64,000 nt of DNA from Actinomadura alba. Its GTDB lineage: Bacteria > Actinomycetota > Actinomycetes > Streptosporangiales > Streptosporangiaceae. A program made the position numbers and the translations under genes. This document shows positions 33,326-40,605 of this stretch, in pieces; the stretch's first letter is position 1; every line of letters starts with the position of its first letter. The notes beneath the pieces are model-generated. The model was not told the DNA's origin and made no database searches. It saw only the letters and a program-made list of their open reading frames with translations. Location: the NCBI RefSeq assembly GCF_014323705.1, contig NZ_JABVEC010000003.1:1-64000 (forward strand), in the 5' to 3' direction.

Positions 33326-34087
33326 TCAGGCGGCGGGCCGCGACTCCAGCGGGGTGCGGCCGCGGGTGAGCACCCACACCATGGCGCCGAGCGCGGCGAT
33401 CTGCAGCGGCCAGCCCAAGGCGATCTTGGACGCGCCGAGCCAGCCGACCTCGCCGGCGAGATAGAGCGGATACTGCACGACCACGCGCACCAGGCAGGGG
33501 ATCAACAGCAGCCAGGTGAGCCGCGAGCAGAGCCTGACCACGCCCGGATCGCGCCGCCACTCGGTCGGGTCGCCGGTGACCGAGCCGATGATGAAGCCGA
33601 CCACCGGCCAGCGGACCGCGATCGAGAACACCATGACCGCCGCATAGGCGGCGTTGTAGATGATGCCGGGCAGGAACGCGTCTTCGGCCTTGCCGGAGCG
33701 CAGCGCGAACACGGCCGCGATGCCGATGCCGACGAGGCTGTTCAGGACGAACTGCGGGGTGGACTTCTGCACGAGCCGTACGAGCAGCAGCAGCACGGCG
33801 GCCCCGGCGCCGATCCACAGGGCGAGTTCGAGCTGCTCGGTGATCAGATAGGTGGCGGTGAAGCCGATCGTGGGAACCGCCGCCTCGATCGTGCCGCGTA
33901 CGCCGCCCAGGGCCTTGGCGAGCTGCGCCCGTACCGCGGACTCCACCGTGTCGTGTGGAGAGGCGGCCTTGTCGCGCGGCGAGTCGAGGGTGTCCTGGGA
34001 CCGGTGCGCCCCCGCGAGCGGGTGCGAATCGACGGCGCTCTCGGCGGGCTCCGAACCGGTGGAGTCCCCGCGGCCTCCCTCGCTCAT
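33326..34087 (-). CDS. DUF3159 family membrane protein
   Basis: A 253-residue integral membrane protein. After a hydrophilic N-terminus of about 60 residues come about six hydrophobic helices, with the family phrases GFTATYLITEQLELALWIG, FLPGIIYNAAYAAVMVFSIAVRWPVVGFIIG and GDPTEWRRDPGVVR. The function is unknown; the family resembles intracellular septation/VC0807-like proteins. Start ATG 34087 overlaps the OB-fold gene stop (ATGA), so translation is coupled. The same pair occurs next to TrkA genes in other actinobacteria. Confidence 0.92.
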   Translation of the reverse strand: MSEGGRGDSTGSEPAESAVDSHPLAGAHRSQDTLDSPRDKAASPHDTVESAVRAQLAKALGGVRGTIEAAVPTIGFTATYLITEQLELALWIGAGAAVLLLLVRLVQKSTPQFVLNSLVGIGIAAVFALRSGKAEDAFLPGIIYNAAYAAVMVFSIAVRWPVVGFIIGSVTGDPTEWRRDPGVVRLCSRLTWLLLIPCLVRVVVQYPLYLAGEVGWLGASKIALGWPLQIAALGAMVWVLTRGRTPLESRPAA

Positions 34088-34509
34088 GAGGTACCCCGCA
34101 GATCGTACTTCGGGTTGAAAATGACCTTCCGCCCGTCCTGCAGGCTGACCAGCCCCTCAGCGCGCAGCCGCCGGCCGGGCTCGATGCCGGCGATCCGGCG
34201 GCGGCCGAGCCAGATCAAATTGATCACGTCCGAGCCGTCGTAGAGCTCGGCCTCCAGCGCGGGCGCTCCGCCCCGTGGTCGCAAAGTCACGGTACGTAGC
34301 GTACCCGCCACGCACGCGCGCTTACGCTCCGGGCAGACGGCGATCGGGATGGCCCCCTCTTCGCCGCTGCTCTTCTGCAGGTCCTCGGCCTCGAGCTCGG
34401 CCCGGCTCGACGCCAGCCGACGAAGGAAACGCCGCAGGCCGCTCTGCTCCCGGCCGGACTGCGGTTCCCTGCTCGTCTCCGGCGTCGGCTCGGCCGGCAC
34501 TTCGTCCAT
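34084..34509 (-). CDS. OB-fold nucleic-acid-binding domain protein
   Basis: A 141-residue protein. A helical N-terminus (LRRFLRRLASSRAELEAEDLQ) leads to an OB-fold of tRNA-anticodon type (about residues 60-138: ACVAGTLRTVTLRPRGGAPALEAELYDGSDVINLIWLGRRRIAGIEPGRRLRAEGLV pattern of strands). The ATG at 34509 is chosen over a TTG three codons earlier. Probably binds single-stranded nucleic acid; no enzymatic motif. Operon with DUF3159 through a 4-base overlap. Confidence 0.88.
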   Translation of the reverse strand: MDEVPAEPTPETSREPQSGREQSGLRRFLRRLASSRAELEAEDLQKSSGEEGAIPIAVCPERKRACVAGTLRTVTLRPRGGAPALEAELYDGSDVINLIWLGRRRIAGIEPGRRLRAEGLVSLQDGRKVIFNPKYDLRGTS

Positions 34510-34655
34510 GATGGGCAAGCGTAGGCCATGTTCGTGAGAAGCGAACCGCCCGACTTACGCTTATTTGCCGGATCGTCGTGCGCGTCCACGCCGACCCGCT
34601 CCGAGGCGGCGAGCGGGACGCCACCGGCCGTACGGGTCAAGCCGGCGCCGGGCCG

Positions 34656-35330
34656 CTAGGCCTCGAAGCGGTAGCCCATACCGGGCTCGGTGATCAGATG
34701 CGCCGGCCGGGATGGGTCCGGCTCCAGCTTGCGGCGCAGCTGGGCGAGATAGACGCGCAGGTAGTTGGTCTCGTGCTCGTACGACGGCCCCCACACCTCG
34801 CGCAGGAGCTGACGCCGGCTCACCAGCCGGCCGGCGTTGCGGACGAGGACCTCGAGCACCTGCCACTCGGTGGGGGTGAGACGGACGTCGCCGCCGTCGC
34901 GGGTCACCTTCTTGGCGGCCAGGTCGACGGTGAAGGCCGCGGTGCGGACCACCGCGGGCTCCTCCGCGGGCGCCGCGCGGCGTACGGCGGCGCGCAGCCG
35001 GGCCAGCAGCTCGTCCATGCCGAACGGTTTCGTCACGTAGTCGTCCGCCCCGAGGTCAAGGGCTTGGACCTTCGCCTCGGAGCCGTGCCGGGCGGACAGC
35101 ACGATGATCGGCACGGTCAGCCACCCGCGCAGGCCCTCGATCACCTCGGTGCCGCTCATGTCGGGCAGGCCGAGGTCGAGCACGATCACATCGGGATGCC
35201 GCCGCGCGGCGGCCGCCAGGGCGGTCCGGCCGTCGGCAGCCGTGTCCACGTCGTAGCCGCGTGCCCGCAGGTTGATCAATAGCGCCCGTACGATCTGCGG
35301 CTCGTCGTCGACGATCAGCACCCGCGTCAT
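34656..35330 (-). CDS. kdpE: KdpE-like response regulator
   Basis: A 224-residue OmpR/PhoB-type regulator. Receiver domain: VLIVDDEPQI, phospho-acceptor Asp in VIVLDLGLPDMSG (about residue 52), Thr/Ser in VLSARH and Lys in DDYVTKPFGMDELL. DNA-binding winged helix from about 130 (RLTPTEWQVLEVLVRNAGRLVSRRQLLREVWG). ATG 35330 has GGGAGG upstream. It follows kdpD by 31 bases and forms a two-component system with it. No kdpFABC genes are in this window, so targets lie elsewhere or are the nearby K+ genes. Confidence 0.9.
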   Translation of the reverse strand: MTRVLIVDDEPQIVRALLINLRARGYDVDTAADGRTALAAAARRHPDVIVLDLGLPDMSGTEVIEGLRGWLTVPIIVLSARHGSEAKVQALDLGADDYVTKPFGMDELLARLRAAVRRAAPAEEPAVVRTAAFTVDLAAKKVTRDGGDVRLTPTEWQVLEVLVRNAGRLVSRRQLLREVWGPSYEHETNYLRVYLAQLRRKLEPDPSRPAHLITEPGMGYRFEA

Positions 35331-35361
35331 CCGACCTCCCTGGCCGACTCGCTCGACCGGC

Positions 35362-37911
35362 TCATCCGCCCGCCTCGGACATCGGCAGCGAGAACACCAT
35401 GGTGAGCCCTCCACCAGGGGTGTCCTCGGCGGTGAGCGTGCCGCCGACGGCCTCGGTGAAGCCGCGCGCCACCGCGAGGCCCAGCCCGACGCCCGTCCGC
35501 CCCCCGGTCCGGTCCCGGCAGGTGTGGCCGAGCCGCTGGAACGGGATGAAGATCTTTTCTTTGTCGCCGTCCGGCACACCCGGCCCCCGGTCGACGACCC
35601 TCAGCTCGACCCGGCTCGGCCGGTCGCCCGTTCCCGTGCGCGGGTTGCCGAAGCGGGCCTCGCTCGCGGTCACGAGCACCGGCGCCGGGCTGTGCCGCAC
35701 GGCGTTCTCCAGGACATTGGCCACGGCCCGCTCGAGCAGCCCCGGATCGACGTCGACGCGGGGCAGCGTCTCGGGAACGTCGAACTCGACCCGGCCCTCG
35801 GGGACGCCGACCAGCGCGCCGGAGACGATCTCGTCGAGACCGACCGGCCGGGGCAGCACGGCGACCGTGCCCGTCTGCAGCCGCGTCATGTCGAGCAGGT
35901 CGGCGATGAGACCGTCCAGCCGGTCGGCCGACTCCTCGATCGCCGCGAGCAGCTCGGCCCGGTCCGCCGGATCCAGGTCCACGTCGGTCTGGCGGAGGCT
36001 GCCGACACTCACCTTGATCGACGAGAGCGGGTTCCTCAGGTCGTGCGACACCGCGGCCAGCAGCGCGGTGCGGACCTTGTCGGCCTCGGCGAGCCGCCGC
36101 GCCCGCCCGGCCTCCGCCGCCAGCCGCTCGCGTTCGAGCGCCGCGGCGGCCTGATGCGCGAAGGCCGACAGCACCCTCCGGTCGGACGCCGGCAGCACCC
36201 GTCCGCGCAGCGCGAGGACCAGATCGTCGCTGACCGGCACCCGCGTGTCCGACTCCTCCGGCCGGGCGCACGGCGACGCCCCGGCCGAGCCGGCGCGGCG
36301 CCAGCCGCCGGCGTCGCGTTCCAGCAGTGCCACCGAGGTCAGCCCGAAGGTCACGCGGACCTGCTCCAGCAGCGCGGGGAGGGTGTGCTCGCCCCGCAGC
36401 ACGTTGGTGGCGAGCATGCTGAGCGCGCCCGCCTCGACCTGGGACCGGCCGGCCTCGCGGCGGCGCTGGGCGGCCAGGTGGACGACGGTCGACACCGCCA
36501 CCGCCACGACCACCGAGACCGCCAGCGCGAAGGCGTTGGCCGGCTCGGCGATGGTGAGGGTGTGCTCGGGCGGGGTGAAGTACCAGTTGGCGAGCAGGCT
36601 GCCGGCCACGGCGGCGACCAGCGCCGGCCACAGCCCGCCCACCAGGGCGACCAGCACGGTGAGGGCGAGGAACATCAGCAGCTCGGAGGCGAGCCCGATG
36701 TGCGCGTGGAACAGGTTGAGCGCCAGCGCGAGCCCCGCCGGGCCGAGGAGGGCCAGCGTCCAGCCGGCCGCCCGGCGGCGGCGGCTCAGTACCCTCATCC
36801 CCGTCCCCGCCCAGCGCAGGCCGGCCTTGCCGGTGTGCCCGTGGGTGACCATGTGCACGTCGATGTCCCCCGACCGGTCGATGACCGTACGGCCGACGCC
36901 CGGTTCGAGAACGTACCGCCATGCGGGGCGCCGGCTGGTGCCGAGCACGATCTGGGTGGCGTTGACGCTCCGGGCGAAGTCCAGCAGCGCCGTCGGCACG
37001 TCGTCGCCGATCACCTGGTGATAGCTGCCGCCCAGGCTCTCGACGAGTGCCCGCTGCCGGGCCAGCGCCTGCGCCGAGCCGGTGGTCAGGTCCTCGCCGC
37101 GGGCGACGTTGACGGCCACGAAGTCGCCCTGGCTCAGCCGGGCGGCGACCCTGGCGGCCCTGCGGATCAGGGTGCCGCCCTCCTCGCCGCCGGTGAGGCC
37201 GACCACGACCCGCTCCCGCGTCTCCCAGGTCTCGGTGATGCCGTGCTCGTCACGGTAGCGGGCGAGGCCCGCGTCGACCCGGTCGGCCACCCACAGCAGC
37301 GCCAGCTCCCGCAGGGCGGTGAGATTGCCGACCCGGAAATAATGCGACAACGCAACATCGATCTTGTCCGGCCCGTAGATGTTGCCGTGCGCCATCCGCT
37401 TGCGCAGGGCCTCGGGCGACATGTCGACGAGCTCGAGCTGGTCGGCTCGCCGGACCACCTCGTCCGGCACCGTCTCGCGCTGCCGGACCCCGGTGATGCG
37501 CTCGACCACATCGTTGATCGACTCCAGGTGCTGGATGTTCAGCGTGGAGATGACGTCGAGGCCGGCGTCGAGCAGCTCGTCGATGTCCTGCCACCGCTTG
37601 GTGTTGCGGGCCCCGGGGACGTTGGTGTGGGCCAGCTCGTCGATCAGCACGACCGCAGGACGGCGCCGCAGGACGGCGTCGACGTCCATCTCGGTGAACC
37701 GTGCGCCCCGGTACTCGATCACCTGCCGGTCGACGACCTCGAGGCCCTCGACCTGCTCGGCGGTCCTCACCCGGCCATGCGTCTCGACGAAGCCGACGAC
37801 CACGTCGGTGCCGCGCCCGCGCCTGCGATGCCCTTCGCCGAGCATGGCGTAGGTCTTCCCCACCCCGGGCGCGGCACCGAGGTAGATCCGCAGCGTGCCC
37901 CGTGCGCCCAT
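35362..37911 (-). CDS. kdpD: KdpD-like osmosensitive K+ sensor histidine kinase
   Basis: An 849-residue membrane kinase. N-terminal KdpD domain with Walker A GAAPGVGKTYAMLGEGHRR (about residues 11-29), a USP-like domain (about 235-370), four close transmembrane helices (about 395-480), a GAF-like segment, the HisKA motif SHDLRNPLSSIKVS (phospho-His near 630) and HATPase boxes (NVLENAVRHS, DRGPGVPD, GVGLGLAVARG). It senses low K+ or c-di-AMP-linked signals and phosphorylates KdpE. ATG 37911. Full length for the family. Confidence 0.94.
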   Translation of the reverse strand: MGARGTLRIYLGAAPGVGKTYAMLGEGHRRRGRGTDVVVGFVETHGRVRTAEQVEGLEVVDRQVIEYRGARFTEMDVDAVLRRRPAVVLIDELAHTNVPGARNTKRWQDIDELLDAGLDVISTLNIQHLESINDVVERITGVRQRETVPDEVVRRADQLELVDMSPEALRKRMAHGNIYGPDKIDVALSHYFRVGNLTALRELALLWVADRVDAGLARYRDEHGITETWETRERVVVGLTGGEEGGTLIRRAARVAARLSQGDFVAVNVARGEDLTTGSAQALARQRALVESLGGSYHQVIGDDVPTALLDFARSVNATQIVLGTSRRPAWRYVLEPGVGRTVIDRSGDIDVHMVTHGHTGKAGLRWAGTGMRVLSRRRRAAGWTLALLGPAGLALALNLFHAHIGLASELLMFLALTVLVALVGGLWPALVAAVAGSLLANWYFTPPEHTLTIAEPANAFALAVSVVVAVAVSTVVHLAAQRRREAGRSQVEAGALSMLATNVLRGEHTLPALLEQVRVTFGLTSVALLERDAGGWRRAGSAGASPCARPEESDTRVPVSDDLVLALRGRVLPASDRRVLSAFAHQAAAALERERLAAEAGRARRLAEADKVRTALLAAVSHDLRNPLSSIKVSVGSLRQTDVDLDPADRAELLAAIEESADRLDGLIADLLDMTRLQTGTVAVLPRPVGLDEIVSGALVGVPEGRVEFDVPETLPRVDVDPGLLERAVANVLENAVRHSPAPVLVTASEARFGNPRTGTGDRPSRVELRVVDRGPGVPDGDKEKIFIPFQRLGHTCRDRTGGRTGVGLGLAVARGFTEAVGGTLTAEDTPGGGLTMVFSLPMSEAGG

Positions 37912-38012
37912 GCCTCACTCACCCCCACGCGATCACGCGGCCGGGGAAGCGACGGTCCCGCCGTGGCCACACGCGTACGGAACGCCGACAGGCGACGGCG
38001 GGACGAGAACGC

Positions 38013-38789
38013 TCAGCGGACTTCGGTGATCTCCGGGCCCCGCTCGAACGGGTTGAACCCGTCGTCCTCATCGCCCTGCTGCGCGAGGGCCTCCTGCGCC
38101 TCCTCGGGCAGCGTCAGCTCGAGCAGCTCTCGCGGCGGCATCGGCTGGTCGCCGCGGAGCACCACGACATTGCGGAAGACGTCCTCGAGGACCTGCCACT
38201 GCTCCTCGTCCTCGACCGCGGCACCGCTGACCACGCCGCGCAGGAACCAGCGGGGGCCGTCGACGCCGATGAAGCGCACCGGCTGCCAGGCGAAGCCCTG
38301 CTCGCGGATCTCGTCCGGTACCTGGTCCTTGACCTCGTCGGGGATCTGGACGGGCACCATGGCCCGCAACTCGGTGCCGAACGGCCCTTCGGCGTCCTCG
38401 GCCTGGCCGCCGGCCTCGGTGATCTCGGCGCCGGTCTCGCGCCGCACCTCGTCCCAGATGCCGCTGCGCTTGGGGGCGGCGAACGCCTGCAGCTGCAGCC
38501 CGCTCTCCCCGTGCACCACGGTGATGGCGACCAGGCGGCCGCCGATGGGGTTCCCCTCGGCGTCGGCCTCGGTCGCCTCTACGTTGACCTGGACCTCAAG
38601 GCTCGGACCGATCGGCACCTGCACGGCGCCGAAATCGATGCGCTCGAGCTCGGGGAAGGAGTCCTCCGCGTCCCACGGTCCGCCGTCGGAACCGGTCTCC
38701 ACGGCGTCATCCACGGCGGCGTCCGTCTCCTCGTCGGTCAGCTCGAGATCGTTCTTGGGCTCCTCGCCCTGACCACGACGTCGAAACAC
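38013..38789 (-). CDS. DUF3710 family protein
   Basis: A 258-residue soluble protein. Acidic N-terminus, then the family core RIDFGAVQVPIGPSLEVQVNVE (about residues 50-71), LQLQAFAAPKRSGIWDEVRRE, WQPVRFIGVDGPRWFLRGVVSG and FRNVVVLRGDQPMPPRELLEL. The function is unknown; the gene is almost always next to dut in actinobacteria, as here (3 bases apart). Start GTG 38789. Likely an operon with dut. Confidence 0.93.
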   Translation of the reverse strand: MFRRRGQGEEPKNDLELTDEETDAAVDDAVETGSDGGPWDAEDSFPELERIDFGAVQVPIGPSLEVQVNVEATEADAEGNPIGGRLVAITVVHGESGLQLQAFAAPKRSGIWDEVRRETGAEITEAGGQAEDAEGPFGTELRAMVPVQIPDEVKDQVPDEIREQGFAWQPVRFIGVDGPRWFLRGVVSGAAVEDEEQWQVLEDVFRNVVVLRGDQPMPPRELLELTLPEEAQEALAQQGDEDDGFNPFERGPEITEVR

Positions 38790-38792
38790 GAC

Positions 38793-39275
38793 TCACGCTC
38801 CTTCGCTGCTGTCCTCGTAGTCACCACCGGCGTACCCGCCGGTGGATCCGAATCCGCCCACTCCCCGGGCCGATCCAGGGAGCGCCGTGACCTCGTGGAA
38901 CACGGCCCGTCCCACCCGCTGAACGACCATCTGCGCGATCCGGTCACCGCGCTTGAGCCGTACGGTGTGGCGGGCGTCCGTGTTCAGCAGGGTCACCTTG
39001 ATCTCGCCGCGATATCCGGCGTCGACCGTGCCCGGAGCATTGACGATCGTCACTCCCAACTTAGCGCTCAATCCCGACCTCGGGTGAATGAAGGCGGCGT
39101 AGCCGTCGGGCAGCGCGATCGCCACCCCGGTCGGGACGACGGCGCGCTCACCGGGGGGCAGCTCGACGTCCTCGGCCGCGACCAGGTCGGCCCCCGCGTC
39201 GCCGGGGTGAGCGTAGGAGGGCAGCGGCAGGTCACCGTCGATCCGCTGGACGAGTACATCGATCTTGTCGTTCAA
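38793..39275 (-). CDS. dut: deoxyuridine 5'-triphosphate nucleotidohydrolase
   Basis: A 160-residue trimeric dUTPase that makes dUMP and keeps uracil out of DNA. All five motifs are present: HPGDAGADL (1), HPRSGLSAKLGV (2), VNAPGTVDAGYRGEIKV (3), RGDRIAQMVVQRV (4) and the C-terminal P-loop-like ARGVGGFGSTG (5). The start is TTG 39275, with AGGTG upstream. It overlaps by about 44 bases the end of a broken thioesterase gene and lies just before the DUF3710 gene. Confidence 0.95.
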   Translation of the reverse strand: MNDKIDVLVQRIDGDLPLPSYAHPGDAGADLVAAEDVELPPGERAVVPTGVAIALPDGYAAFIHPRSGLSAKLGVTIVNAPGTVDAGYRGEIKVTLLNTDARHTVRLKRGDRIAQMVVQRVGRAVFHEVTALPGSARGVGGFGSTGGYAGGDYEDSSEGA

Positions 39276-39660
39276 GGTTCACCTCGTGGTCGGGGGTCAG
39301 GCCCGCCACTCCGTCGCCGTGCCCGGCGAAGTGCTCGATCGGCACCTCGACGAACAGTGCGGCGCCGCGCACGGCCACCGGGCCCTCCGGGCCTGCCCAG
39401 ACGCGCCTCGGCCCCGAGATGGGCCTTGCGGCCGCTGACCCCGGAGCACCGGGCCCGGATGTGCAACGTCGCCCCCACCGGTACGGGCCGCAGGTGGTCG
39501 GTCTCCAGCCGGCCCGTGACGTACGGCTTGCGGAGCAGCCACACGACCATACCGAGCGCCTCGTCGATCGCGGTCGCAAGCGCGCCGCCGTGGGCGAGTC
39601 CCGGCGCCCCTGATGCACGTCACGGCGTGACCCTACCCGTTCGGGCGAAACGTCCCGTGC
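39232..39660 (-). pseudogene. PaaI-like thioesterase gene with two frameshifts
   Basis: Hot-dog-fold thioesterase sequence spread over two frames. In order: a start segment to VHQG, then (shift near 39612, a G run of four where five are needed) APGLAHGGALATAIDEALG and RPVPVGATLHIRARCSGVSGRKAHL, then (second one-base loss near 39407) VWAGPEGPVAVRGAALFVEV to the end overlapping dut. Both shifts are single-base deletions in GC-rich runs, so either recent decay or assembly errors. If intact it would be a 130-140-residue PaaI-type acyl-CoA thioesterase. The reading supports one gene, not overlapping ORFs. Confidence 0.65.
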
Positions 39661-39662
39661 CG

Positions 39663-40475
39663 TCACCCCGTGCGGACACCGGTGACGGCGAATCGTTCGA
39701 CCTCGGCGACATGGCCGCCCGTGGTGACCACGACGGTGAGGACCGAGTCGCGGGCGCCCTGGAACGGCACCTTCGCCGACCAGCGCCCCGGAGATCCCCC
39801 GGCGGGCACGCAGCAGAACACGCCGATCGGCGCGGCCGACGACCGCTGGTGCACGGCCACCCGCAGGCTCTCGTCGACCCCGGTGATCGATCCGCCGACG
39901 GTGACCGGTGAGTCCCCGACCGTGGCGCCGTAGGAGGGGGAGGTGAGCGAGAGCTCCTTGTCGTCGGTGCCGACGACCTCCCACGGCGCGTCCGCGCCGT
40001 CGCCGATCCGGACGAGGTGGATCACCGCCGCGGTTCCAATGCCCTCCGGACTGCGATAACCCACGCCGATGTGGGCCTCTCCGTCGGTGACCGCACGGCG
40101 CGTCACCCGGTCGACGCCCTTGAGCCCGAGGTAGCGCGCGAACGCGAGCGCGGTCTCGTCGGCGCTCAGGTGCCACGGGGCGTGACCACCGGATCGATAG
40201 CTCCGCTGCCAGGCCCTCGCCTCGTCCACGGAGCCGAACGGCCACAACGGCTGATGCCCCTCCAGCCCGTACGACCGCCCGCTCCCGGCCGACGGTGAAG
40301 CCGGCAGCGACGTCTGTGACGACGGCGACGCGATCGCGCCCGCCGGGGTCTCACCTCGGGCCGCGCAGGCCGAGGTGACCAGAGCAAAAAGGGTGAACAG
40401 GGCGAAAACGACGAGCGCGGGAGCGCCACTCCTCCGCCGCGTCGCGTTCAAGCCACCGGCCCGCGGTCGTTCCAT
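39663..40475 (-). CDS. exported lipoprotein-like protein with Gmad2 domain
   Basis: A 270-residue protein starting at ATG 40475 with GAGGAG upstream. The N-terminal hydrophobic segment ALVVFALFTLFALVTSAC resembles a lipoprotein signal with Cys at about residue 37, though the lipobox (VTSAC) is atypical. A Ser/Pro tether is followed by a helical domain (about 80-170), then a Gmad2-type Ig domain (about 180-268, LSLTSPSYGATVGDSPVTVGGSITG). Gmad2 domains occur in sporulation and germination proteins of Gram-positives; the role here is unknown. Confidence 0.75.
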   Translation of the reverse strand: MERPRAGGLNATRRRSGAPALVVFALFTLFALVTSACAARGETPAGAIASPSSQTSLPASPSAGSGRSYGLEGHQPLWPFGSVDEARAWQRSYRSGGHAPWHLSADETALAFARYLGLKGVDRVTRRAVTDGEAHIGVGYRSPEGIGTAAVIHLVRIGDGADAPWEVVGTDDKELSLTSPSYGATVGDSPVTVGGSITGVDESLRVAVHQRSSAAPIGVFCCVPAGGSPGRWSAKVPFQGARDSVLTVVVTTGGHVAEVERFAVTGVRTG

Positions 40476-40605
40476 CGCTCCTCGCCACCCTTCGGACGCG
40501 CACACCCCCACCTTGCGGTCGTACCCGGTGGAAGGCGGGTGGAACTCCGCGGCGCGGGGAACTCCCACGGCCTGGACCACCGCGGCGCTGGAGGCGGGGC
40601 GGCGA

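Noticed and set aside
35272..38772. 1166-codon plus-strand frame antisense to kdpD
   Set aside because: Shadow of KdpD; the sense strand has all kinase motifs.
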